Positions 8,301 to 14,853 of a stretch of DNA of 21,280 nt are shown in pieces. The stretch spans positions 1 to 21,280 of the forward strand of contig JAEOTI010000207.1 in NCBI GenBank assembly GCA_016839955.1, read 5' to 3'. The first letter of the stretch is position 1. The number at the start of each line of letters is the position of its first letter. Under the pieces are notes generated by a model. The model had not been told where the DNA came from, did no database searches, and saw nothing but the letters and a program-made list of their open reading frames with translations. The position numbers and the translations under genes were made by a program. This DNA comes from Candidatus Hodarchaeota archaeon (GTDB lineage Archaea; Asgardarchaeota; Heimdallarchaeia; Hodarchaeales; YT1-057).

Positions 8301-8342
8301 ATAGAATGCATGATTGACGAATTCCTTAAGGAGGTCAGTTAA
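5316..8342 (+). CDS. Tandem HdrA-HdrA fusion flavoprotein
   Basis: At 1008 residues this is far longer than the roughly 650 of standard HdrA, because two HdrA modules are fused. Module 1 (about 1-425) starts directly with the FAD motif G10-G15 (GGGIAG). It has L-D-C54-S-I-C57, an inserted ferredoxin domain (C106/109/112/116 and C153/156/159/163), a Cys-rich C246/258/262/263 segment and the G-C-A-Q-S-P-K motif near 394-400. It lacks the N-terminal cluster domain and C-terminal ferredoxin. Module 2 (about 442-1008) has the N-terminal domain (C450, C452, C485, C510), a second FAD motif GAGISG (589-594), C738/749/753/754, Q-S-P-K at 894-897 and a C-terminal ferredoxin (C936/939/942/946, C971/974/977/981). 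It has lost the inserted ferredoxin and the L-D-C-S-I-C cysteines. HdrA carries the bifurcating FAD in known complexes. The start has a strong GAGGTGATT site at 5305. Confidence 0.88.
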   Translation: MTVGAVLVIGGGIAGIRSSLDLAEAGFKVYLVESSPSIGGGMAQLDKTFPTLDCSICIEGPWMTDIARHQNIELLSYSEVIGLDGNAGDFTATILRKARGVNEETCTGCGSCFDVCPIKIPHEFDAGLSMRGAIYRVFAQAVPNCAVIDKEHCVNCGLCVLACERDSINLSDVDEEFQIKIGAIIVATGFSLFDPSLLGEYGFGTFPDVVTSMQLERLVCASGPTGGHVIRPSNGELAKEIAFIQCVGARDVRFEIPCSKVCCTAATKEAILAREHYSEVTPYVFYTDLRGYGKGFSVFMEDAAKQHGVNFIRGRIGQISQIPDNGKLLVHYEDTFEGNTGEHEVDLAVLACAMKPSDSNPILSKVLGIQLNKYGFFKEISPLVSTTPGIFLAGCAQSPKDVCDSVAQGSGAAGKVAALISDSRHSLTVKKERPPEKEIGPEPRIGVWVCYCGANINGVVDVPSVTEYSATLPNVIHADSPMYACSKDMQTEIEHQIREKDLNRVVVASCTPRTHEPLFRDTCAEAGLNPYLFEMANIREHVSWVHTKVPEKATEKAKDILRAAIARARHLKPQRGHRIEIHQSALVVGAGISGLTAALDIADQDFKVNLVERENTLGGSLRHYNKILPDYVSANQILTPLIEKVTEHPNITVYKNTTLSNFSGFAGNFVGTIATHSSAVTEKNVLVGAVVIASGSSEFKPFGLYDYGKNPKVITQQELEEKLQKNDLSFNNIVMIQCAHSFDEDHPYCSRNCCINAIKNAIELKKQRPYGEVYILHRNLMTFGLYEGDYLESRRDHGVQYIRFDPENPPSVEEKNGNTIVKVRNALAHESDELVFKADFVVLATPEVPDKDMESLQSLLGVPRSDDGFFMEAHPKLRPLDFIKDGVFLTGGCQSPKEIEYAVAQGSGAAARAGALLAKDYLETEAITSHVNEELCIGCGRCLSICPFDAIEFVKHSESGEFKARTNEALCKGCGLCGSVCPNDAITLRHYEREQIECMIDEFLKEVS
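8328..8335 (+). promoter_or_regulatory. Ribosome binding site deciding the mvhD start
   Basis: AAGGAGGT stands 8 bases before ATG 8344. It overlaps the end of the HdrA-HdrA gene. It argues for ATG 8344 over the in-frame ATG at 8314, which would overlap the upstream coding region by 29 bases. Confidence 0.75.
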
Positions 8343-8343
8343 T

Positions 8344-8805
8344 ATGCAAGAAGTTACTATGAGATCTGACATATCACCAGATGCTAAACATGAATTCGAA
8401 CCAAAAGTTATCGTGTTTTGCTGCAACTGGTGTAGTTATGGTGCAAGCGACTTAGCTGGCGTATCTCGATTACAATATCCTGCAAATATAAGAATTATCA
8501 GAACGATGTGTTCTGCCCGATTTGACCCCTCTTTTGCTCTAAAAGCGTTTCAAAAGGGTGCAGACGGTGTATTAATAACAGGATGCCATATAGGAGATTG
8601 TCATTATCGAGAAGGGAACATTCGAGCCGAAAGTAAAATTGAACGAACTCGTAAAATGTTAGAATTACTAGGTTTTGAACCAGAAAGATTTCAATTACAT
8701 TGGATTTCTGCGTCTGAAGGACAGCGATTTGTCAATATCATGACCGAATTTATATCTCTTTTACGTCGATTAGGTCCAAATCCATTAGGAGGAAGTAAAA
8801 AATGA
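8344..8805 (+). CDS. mvhD: MvhD-type [2Fe-2S] electron-transfer subunit
   Basis: This 153-residue protein is a free-standing MvhD. Family motifs are complete: C26-C27-N-W-C30-S-Y-G, A-G-x-S-R-x-Q-Y-P, T-M-C56-S-A-R, T-G-C81-H-I-G-D-C86-H-Y and a W-I-S-A-S-E-G segment near the C-terminus. In methanogens MvhD holds a [2Fe-2S] centre and passes electrons from the hydrogenase (or formate dehydrogenase) to HdrA. Here no hydrogenase genes are in view, so it probably bridges between the HdrA modules or from FrhB (inference). It sits one base after the HdrA-HdrA stop, and its TGA overlaps the next ATG (ATGA). A second MvhD is fused to the next HdrA. The two are clearly related in sequence, with shared C-N-W-C-S-Y-G and W-I-S-A-S-E-G. 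Confidence 0.88.
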   Translation: MQEVTMRSDISPDAKHEFEPKVIVFCCNWCSYGASDLAGVSRLQYPANIRIIRTMCSARFDPSFALKAFQKGADGVLITGCHIGDCHYREGNIRAESKIERTRKMLELLGFEPERFQLHWISASEGQRFVNIMTEFISLLRRLGPNPLGGSKK

Positions 8806-11213
8806 CTCAAGAGCAGCCTGACCTAAAAGATGTGAGAATTGGGGTTTATGTTTGTGCGTGTGGGTTAAACATTGGGGCGGTTGTAGATGTTGTAGCAGTG
8901 GCTGAATACGCTGCAACACTTCCTGATGTAACTTACGCTACCTGGAGTAAGTATACCTGTTCTGACCTTCGACAGGAAGAGATTATTGAAGATATTAAAA
9001 AACACAATTTGACTCGTGTCGTAGTAGGTTCTTGTTCTCCTCGATTACATGAACCAACGTTTCGTCGAACTGTGGAGAAGGCAGGCCTTAATCAATATCT
9101 CTTCGAAATGGCTTCTCTTAGAGAACACTGTTCATGGGTACATCATTGGGAACCTGAGAAAGCGACAGAAAAAGCTAAGGATTTAATTCGGACGGTAGTA
9201 GCAAAAGCAAGATTACTTGAACCCTTGGATACAAAAGAGGTCCCAGTTACAAACCGAGCTGTAGTATTAGGAGGAGGTGTTGCGGGGATTAGAGCTTCAC
9301 TTGACCTTGCGGATATGGGAATTCCAGTTCATTTAGTAGAGAGATCACCAAGTATCGGAGGAGTTATGGCTGCTCTCGATAAAACTTATCCTACTTTAGA
9401 CTGTTCCATTTGTATCGAAGGTCCTCTCATGAGTGATGCGGGGAAACATCCCAATATCACCCTCCATACTTGGGCAGAATTGACGAAAGTAGAAGGATTT
9501 GTAGGTAGTTTTCAAGTCACAATTACAGAAAAAGCTCGTGGAATTAATACGAGTCTTTGTAATGGCTGTGGTGCCTGTTTTGAAGTTTGCCCAATTCAGG
9601 TTCCAAATGAGTTTGATCTAGGATTAGGAATGCGAGGGGCAATCTATAAACCCTTTCCACAGGTTGTACCAAACCTTGCTACACGGGATCTGGAACATTG
9701 TATAGAGTGTGGTCTTTGTGCTTTGGTTTGCGAGCCAAATGCAGTGGATTTCAATTCACAAGAGCGGGAAATAAATTTAGATGTAGGATCTATCGTTGTC
9801 GCAACAGGCTATAAGACATATATTCCCAAAAAGAATGAGTTCCATTATGATGATTATGAAAATGTCATTACTACTTTGGAATGGGAACGAATTACTAATG
9901 CATCAGGACCTACAGATGGTCATGTTGTAAGACTAAGTGATGGAGAAGAACCTCATCGTGTAGCTTTCATTCAATGCATAGGAACACGCGATCGTGGTGC
10001 TGATTCCTATTGTTCAGGGGGGGTGTGTTGTATGTACACTTTAAAAAACGCTATGTATTTGAAAGAAAAACATCCAGAAGATGAAATCTTCGTTTTTTAT
10101 ATAGATCAACGAACTCCAGGAAAAGGCTTCGAGGAATTATACACAAGAGCTCGAAATGCGGGGATAAACTTTATCCGAGGGAAACCTGGGCGAATCCGCG
10201 AAACTTCAAACAATAATTTACTTCTTACATACGAAAACACTCTTGCTGGTAGAATAGAAGAAGTAGAAGTAGATATGGTAATGTTATCAACTGGAATGGT
10301 CCCAAATGACGATGCAGCAGATATGGCTCGCATTTTAAATATTTCTCAAACTCCTGATGGATTTTATTTAGAAAGCCATCCAAAACTAGCTCCAGTAGAT
10401 ACTCCAACTCAAGGTGTTTACCTTGCTGGGGCTTGTCAAAGTCCAAAAGATATTCCTGATAGTGTTGCTCAAGCCCGAGCAGCAGCCACCGCTGCAGCGA
10501 TACCCATATTGCAAGGTCGGGTCATTCTTGGTGGGGATATTGCCCAACACATCGAAGAACGGTGTAATGGATGTGGAACTTGTATTCGTCGATGTCCATA
10601 TGGTGCTTGGGAATTAATCGATCTAGGGGAAATTGATGGGAAGAAGCAGAAAAAAGCAAGATTAACTCCCGCATTATGTACGGGATGCGGAACTTGTGCT
10701 GCAGATTGTCCAACTGATGCCATTGTCATGCAGCACTTCACAGATGAACAAATTGAAGCACAAATTGAAGCAGCACTAGAAATCAACCCTCAGGATATTG
10801 TATTATCATTCTTTTGTAATTGGTGTTCGTACGGGGGATCAGACATGGCAGGAGTTTCCCGTATGCAGTATCCCACTAATATCCGGATCATTCGAGTCAT
10901 GTGTTCCGGCCGTGTAGCGGTTAAATTCATAGAAAAGGCTTTTGACTTAGGTGCGGGAGTCATTTGGGTTTCGGGTTGCCATCTTCCTGCGGATTGCCAT
11001 TATAGTACAGGAAATCATTGGATGCAAAAACGTGAAAAGAAAATAAGACGCATGATGGATAAGAAAGGAATCCACCAAGATCGTTTTATTCTCAGCTGGA
11101 TTTCTGCTTCTGAAGGAATAAAAGTTCAGGAAAAAGCAAAGGAATTAACAAAAGTCCTTGAAAGTCATAAAACAGATATATCGCCCCCTAGAGAAATCAT
11201 ACAAGCAAATTAA
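8802..11213 (+). CDS. HdrA-MvhD fusion flavoprotein
   Basis: This 803-residue protein is a complete HdrA followed by MvhD. Order: N-terminal cluster domain (C18, C20, C53, C78); FAD motif GGGVAG (157-162); L-D-C201-S-I-C204; inserted ferredoxin (C253/256/259/263 and C300/303/306/310); flavin-domain cysteines (C392, C404, C409, C410); G-A-C-Q-S-P-K (543-549); C-terminal ferredoxin (C588/591/594/598 and C626/629/632/636); then MvhD with C672-N-W-C675, C701-S-G-R, G-C726-H and D-C732-H-Y. HdrA-MvhD fusions are known in other archaea and bacteria, for example HdrA2 of Methanosarcina. In a complex it would carry electrons between the donor-side [2Fe-2S] site, the FAD and the Hdr catalytic subunit. 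The start ATG 8802 overlaps the mvhD stop, with AGGAGGA 8 bases upstream. Confidence 0.9.
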   Translation: MTQEQPDLKDVRIGVYVCACGLNIGAVVDVVAVAEYAATLPDVTYATWSKYTCSDLRQEEIIEDIKKHNLTRVVVGSCSPRLHEPTFRRTVEKAGLNQYLFEMASLREHCSWVHHWEPEKATEKAKDLIRTVVAKARLLEPLDTKEVPVTNRAVVLGGGVAGIRASLDLADMGIPVHLVERSPSIGGVMAALDKTYPTLDCSICIEGPLMSDAGKHPNITLHTWAELTKVEGFVGSFQVTITEKARGINTSLCNGCGACFEVCPIQVPNEFDLGLGMRGAIYKPFPQVVPNLATRDLEHCIECGLCALVCEPNAVDFNSQEREINLDVGSIVVATGYKTYIPKKNEFHYDDYENVITTLEWERITNASGPTDGHVVRLSDGEEPHRVAFIQCIGTRDRGADSYCSGGVCCMYTLKNAMYLKEKHPEDEIFVFYIDQRTPGKGFEELYTRARNAGINFIRGKPGRIRETSNNNLLLTYENTLAGRIEEVEVDMVMLSTGMVPNDDAADMARILNISQTPDGFYLESHPKLAPVDTPTQGVYLAGACQSPKDIPDSVAQARAAATAAAIPILQGRVILGGDIAQHIEERCNGCGTCIRRCPYGAWELIDLGEIDGKKQKKARLTPALCTGCGTCAADCPTDAIVMQHFTDEQIEAQIEAALEINPQDIVLSFFCNWCSYGGSDMAGVSRMQYPTNIRIIRVMCSGRVAVKFIEKAFDLGAGVIWVSGCHLPADCHYSTGNHWMQKREKKIRRMMDKKGIHQDRFILSWISASEGIKVQEKAKELTKVLESHKTDISPPREIIQAN

Positions 11214-11228
11214 ATAAGATGAGAAAAA

Positions 11229-11645
11229 ATGACAATGCTAGTAAAACCGCTGAGGAAATTATCTTCCTCGGTTAGTACAGAATGGGATAGGTTCGTCAAA
11301 GAATACGACATACAATTTGAAAAAGAGGCATTTCATATCGAAAAAGCATTATTAGCCTATATGGAACAATATAAGCATGCTGCTGGCCCAACACGAGTTT
11401 TTGGAGATCAGGGATCACACTTTCTAGAAACAAAAAAAGAGATCTCTTCCTCAAATTTTTGTTGTACAGGACCTTGTGATCACATTTCAGAATCTGTCGT
11501 CTCAGAATGGCATAGTTTCTTAATAGATTACGGTCAAACCAACGGCGAATATCATACTGAAAAAGCTATAATGAGATATATGGAATTCTATCGGCGTATG
11601 GTTTCCCATAAGATCAAGGTACCCATGTTCAAGGACTCAGAATAA
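11229..11645 (+). CDS. Small protein with two internal repeats, unknown function
   Basis: I do not recognise a named family. The 138-residue protein contains a duplicated unit at residues 14-49 and 89-122. Both units share S-V-x-x-E-W-x-x-F-x-x-x-Y, then E-K-A-x-x-x-Y-M-E-x-Y: a short strand and two helices. That layout recalls ribbon-helix-helix units, in which two units pair to bind DNA, but this is only a shape argument. The linker holds C78, C79 and C83, which might bind metal. The gene begins 15 bases after the HdrA-MvhD stop, so it is almost certainly co-transcribed with the Hdr cluster. It could be a regulator of the operon or a small structural subunit or assembly factor. The ribosome site is weak (GATGAG). 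ATG 11235 is an alternative start. Confidence 0.7.
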   Translation: MTMLVKPLRKLSSSVSTEWDRFVKEYDIQFEKEAFHIEKALLAYMEQYKHAAGPTRVFGDQGSHFLETKKEISSSNFCCTGPCDHISESVVSEWHSFLIDYGQTNGEYHTEKAIMRYMEFYRRMVSHKIKVPMFKDSE

Positions 11646-11665
11646 GTCTAATTAGCCGGTAAACA

Positions 11666-11674
11666 TATTTTTTA
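11666..11674 (+). terminator. Possible poly-T terminator after the Hdr operon
   Basis: A run of six T (11668-11673) lies 23 bases after the stop of the last operon gene. No stable stem precedes it, which is normal for archaeal termination. A small 11-base palindrome (11695-11705) follows. Support is positional only. Confidence 0.35.
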
Positions 11675-11744
11675 GTCGCTCTTCCTTTACCAATACCTTA
11701 AAGGTTTACTTATTAGAAAATTACCAAAACTCTCTTCTTTACGA

Positions 11745-13766
11745 GTGAATCTATTGAGTTCGTTAATAGATGAATGGCTTCTCATCAATATTGGTGTAAT
11801 CGCCTTTACAATTTTCTTGATCTTCACTTTGATTTTACTCGCATATTTAGCGATAGAAAGTCAAGATTTGACTACATTAATATGGCGCGGAAGTATTCTG
11901 ATTTTTCTTATTCCTATCTTTATAATTTTTCTCACAATTCCTCTCTTTACTCCATTAATACTTGGGGAGGTCTTTCTAAGTGATGAACAGACTCAGATAA
12001 TGGCATCAACTTATCTTTTATTCTTAGTTTCATCCTCATCACTTTGTCAAATCTATTATATTCGTTCGATAGTTCTTGATGAAATGCAACAAAGGAATAT
12101 GACTTTTGTCGATTACATTAAATATAGTATTGCTAATAGAGGAAAAGAAAAAGAAGAAACTGTTAAGATTGATTCTAGACTTCGAGCAGATAATTTACAC
12201 GAAAAACTTGATGAGATACGACCTCTATCTTTTGGACCTAAAACTAGTCCAGAAGCTGCAGTAGTTCTAAGGACGAAAACATCAAAACCAACTGCGGCTA
12301 TACCAAGTGAGGAGTACTATGGTATTCGTTGGAGACAATCTACAATAATACTGTGTATCGAGTCGTTCTGTTTCTTCATCTTCTTGTGGATTGGATTACT
12401 TTCCATTGACATATGGCCACATGAGACTGCAATGGGCGGAGCATTATTAATAGCTTTATTAGCATGTTGTGTGTTTCTTTTTATCATTGGAATGTTGATA
12501 GAAGATAACATCCGAATGAATGAGACACCATTATTTGTTATTCTTGCACCCATGATTGCCATTATTTTCTTTATTTATTCTCTTCATTTTCTTCTTAACT
12601 TTCAGAGTCTACGAGATACAACTTTTACAGCTATTTTGGCTATTATGTTGTTTCTTACTTCAGCCTTACCTGTCCCGTTATTTTTTGCCTTATTCTTTGG
12701 TATTTCAACAAAAGAGTGGATTTTTACTGGAAACACTGCTCATCGATTCTTCACTCGTGGAAAAACTCTGCTCCTTGCAGGATTTTCCATTTTTACTATT
12801 GTTTCGTTTTTTCTAATTAATCATTTAACATTTCCGAATAAAGATATTGTTCTTATGATGATTGAGTGCGTATTACTCATTAGTTTTGTATCAGGACTTA
12901 CAAAAATTCCTCTTGACGAGAAACTTATTGTAGGGTTTATTGCTCCATTTTTTGCGATTATAATTGGATTAATAATTCATTTAGATATTATTCCTATGAT
13001 TCTCCTTTTAGTTATGTATCCCATATTCATTTACTTAATTGACAATTTAGACCTTCAGATTACATTAATAAGACCAACTGCTATTACTATCACTATTTTA
13101 TCCCTTATTCCACTATCTCTTGTATATTACCTTATTCCATATTATTTTATTTCCCACGAATCTTTTGCAATAGTTCTCTTAGTAATTAGTATTACGTTAG
13201 CTCTCTTTGCTATAAAATTAAACTTGTCTCCTGAAGAGAGTGTTATAATTGGTTTTGTTTTAACACCATATTTCATGTTCATTCTATTAATTGAAGATTT
13301 TCTCCCAAGATATGAACAATTAACTGAGCTTGTTTTTCCGAACCTTAGCTTGCCATTTTTTATCTTACTGTTGATCTCTAGTTACTTAGGACAAAAATGC
13401 AGAGCAAATGTCCTTTTCATTGCAAATGATGGGCATAAGCTTTCAAATAAAGGAGAACGAATGATAGATGACTGGATAAACGATCATGGTCTTGAACATA
13501 AAGTCCACCCTATTGTTGGAGATTCTATACAGTCATCATTTCTAATTAAATCCGCCAATAAAGAGTATTATGTAAAATTTTGGGCAAAATTCAAAGGTGC
13601 AGATGATCAAATTCGTTATCATAAATTTCAAACCCAGATGGAAGAAAAAAAATTAGATATTGACCTTGTTCATCCAAATGATTTAGATTATTTAGATAGT
13701 CGCCTTTCTTATATTGTTTTGGCGGAAGAACGGAAAAACCAGGGTGGACGTTTATCATACTGGTAA
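11745..13766 (+). CDS. Polytopic membrane protein with soluble C-terminal domain, unknown function
   Basis: This 673-residue protein has about 14-15 predicted membrane helices, at roughly residues 12-105 (three) and 199-549 (the rest). They are split by a hydrophilic loop at about 106-197. The C-terminal 120 residues are soluble. They begin K-L-S-N-K-G-E-R-M-I and continue with H-K-V-H-P-I-V, S-S-F-L-I, K-E-Y-Y-V-K-F-W and H-P-N-D-L. This order resembles restriction-endonuclease-like domains of the S-x-x-G-E / Y-E-P / P-D-F / Y-I-E-x-x-G type, but S and K stand where acidic catalytic residues would be expected. If the fold is right, the domain is probably inactive and perhaps binds a ligand. 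The start is GTG 11745; TTG 11754 is possible. I could not assign a family. The gene stands alone, 99 bases after the Hdr operon and ahead of a strong T-run. Confidence 0.75.
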   Translation: MNLLSSLIDEWLLINIGVIAFTIFLIFTLILLAYLAIESQDLTTLIWRGSILIFLIPIFIIFLTIPLFTPLILGEVFLSDEQTQIMASTYLLFLVSSSSLCQIYYIRSIVLDEMQQRNMTFVDYIKYSIANRGKEKEETVKIDSRLRADNLHEKLDEIRPLSFGPKTSPEAAVVLRTKTSKPTAAIPSEEYYGIRWRQSTIILCIESFCFFIFLWIGLLSIDIWPHETAMGGALLIALLACCVFLFIIGMLIEDNIRMNETPLFVILAPMIAIIFFIYSLHFLLNFQSLRDTTFTAILAIMLFLTSALPVPLFFALFFGISTKEWIFTGNTAHRFFTRGKTLLLAGFSIFTIVSFFLINHLTFPNKDIVLMMIECVLLISFVSGLTKIPLDEKLIVGFIAPFFAIIIGLIIHLDIIPMILLLVMYPIFIYLIDNLDLQITLIRPTAITITILSLIPLSLVYYLIPYYFISHESFAIVLLVISITLALFAIKLNLSPEESVIIGFVLTPYFMFILLIEDFLPRYEQLTELVFPNLSLPFFILLLISSYLGQKCRANVLFIANDGHKLSNKGERMIDDWINDHGLEHKVHPIVGDSIQSSFLIKSANKEYYVKFWAKFKGADDQIRYHKFQTQMEEKKLDIDLVHPNDLDYLDSRLSYIVLAEERKNQGGRLSYW

Positions 13767-13778
13767 TATAAGAAAGAA

Positions 13779-13793
13779 TTTTTTTTTTGTTTT
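13779..13793 (+). terminator. Poly-T terminator after the membrane protein gene
   Basis: Ten T in a row (13779-13788), then G and four T, stand 12 bases after the stop codon at 13766. This is the strongest archaeal-type termination signal in the window. It separates the membrane protein gene from the ABC export operon. Confidence 0.65.
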
Positions 13794-13899
13794 AGAACAT
13801 ATTTGTCCTTTTGGATAAAACTTATCTGAAATTTGCTCTAATTAAAATTTGATTACATCCATTTCCATTATAAAACCGACAAAATAGGTGCTTGGATTA

Positions 13900-14853
13900 A
13901 TGGAATATATTGTAGAAACAACACGCCTTACTAAGTTTTTTGGTGAGAAAAATGTTGTCTATCAACTAAATTTAAGAGTACCAAAGGGTGGAATCTTTGG
14001 TTTCCTTGGCCCAAACGGTGCTGGGAAAACAACCACCATTAGGATGATTTTAAATCTCATACGCCCGTCATATGGTTCAGTTCGAGTTTTTGATTTTGAT
14101 TCAGTTAAAGATCGAGTAAAGATCTGTAAAAAAGTCGGTTATCTCCCTGAGAAACCAGTAGCATATCCAAATATGACCAGTATGAGGTTTTTATTATATA
14201 TGGCAAGATTGTGTGAGATTCCTAGAAAAGAAGCTAAAAATAGAGTAGTAGAAGTGTTAAACTTTGTTGGACTAGGACGGCATTCTGAAACTCCTTCTAC
14301 AAACCTTTCAGCTGGTCAAAAACAACGATTAGGACTTGCTCAAGCATTGATTCATGATCCAGACCTACTTATCCTTGATGAACCTACAGCAAATCTTGAT
14401 CCCCTAGGACGTGTCCAATTAGTTAAAAAATTAAGAGAGCTTGTTAGAGATTCACAAAAGACCATTATTATCAGTAGCCATATCTTACCAGAAGTCGAAC
14501 GTACTTGTGATTACGTTGGTGTCATTTCTCAAGGATCCTTAGTAATGGAAGGAAAGGTTTCAGAAATTATCACTCAAGTTGAAGACACAGATTTTGTTAT
14601 TTTGACGAATGATGCTCCTCTTTTAATAAAAGCTTTAAGAGCTGAAATGGAAGATTTCTTGGTTGATTTTTATGAAAAAGAAGGACAGGTTTACATTCAA
14701 GTCCATAAGACTAGAATCAATGATTTTCGACGGCAGATTACAGAAATTCTCCACAAACACGGTCTTGAATTACGAAGCTTAAAACCAGTTCGTATGCCCA
14801 TTGAAAAGGCCTTTTTAGATTCAATTGGTATCAATGAGGAGGCTTTTGTTTGA
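13900..14853 (+). CDS. ABC-2 type transporter ATP-binding protein
   Basis: This 317-residue ATPase has every ABC motif. Walker A GPNGAGKT is at 37-44. The Q-loop position has E (Y-L-P-E-K-P), common in ABC-2 exporters. Signature LSAGQ is at 126-130, Walker B LLILDEP at 146-152, D-loop ANLD at 154-157 and the H-loop histidine at 194. A C-terminal extension of about 90 residues follows, as in CcmA/NatA-type exporters. It would drive the membrane protein encoded next. GTG 13888 is in frame but lies inside the AGGTG ribosome site; ATG 13900 sits 9 bases after that site and is chosen. TTATAAAA at 13868-13875 is a possible TATA box, close enough to the start to give a nearly leaderless transcript. 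The stop overlaps the next gene's ATG. Confidence 0.9.
   Translation: MEYIVETTRLTKFFGEKNVVYQLNLRVPKGGIFGFLGPNGAGKTTTIRMILNLIRPSYGSVRVFDFDSVKDRVKICKKVGYLPEKPVAYPNMTSMRFLLYMARLCEIPRKEAKNRVVEVLNFVGLGRHSETPSTNLSAGQKQRLGLAQALIHDPDLLILDEPTANLDPLGRVQLVKKLRELVRDSQKTIIISSHILPEVERTCDYVGVISQGSLVMEGKVSEIITQVEDTDFVILTNDAPLLIKALRAEMEDFLVDFYEKEGQVYIQVHKTRINDFRRQITEILHKHGLELRSLKPVRMPIEKAFLDSIGINEEAFV

Noticed and set aside
8314..8343. ATG 8314 as the mvhD start
   Set aside because: It would extend the protein by ten residues unlike MvhD and overlap the upstream gene, while ATG 8344 has an ideal ribosome site.
10106..10786. Several minus-strand open frames of 60-105 codons opposite the HdrA-MvhD gene
   Set aside because: They lie fully antisense to a well-supported gene, overlap each other, and have low-complexity translations.
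3024..11213. Methanogen origin because of Hdr, Mvh and Frh homologues
   Set aside because: These families occur in many non-methanogenic archaea and bacteria, and no methanogenesis-specific gene is in the window.
12317..12816. Open frames on both strands inside the membrane protein gene
   Set aside because: They are shadows of the hydrophobic coding sequence, which forms a continuous 673-residue frame with regular helices.
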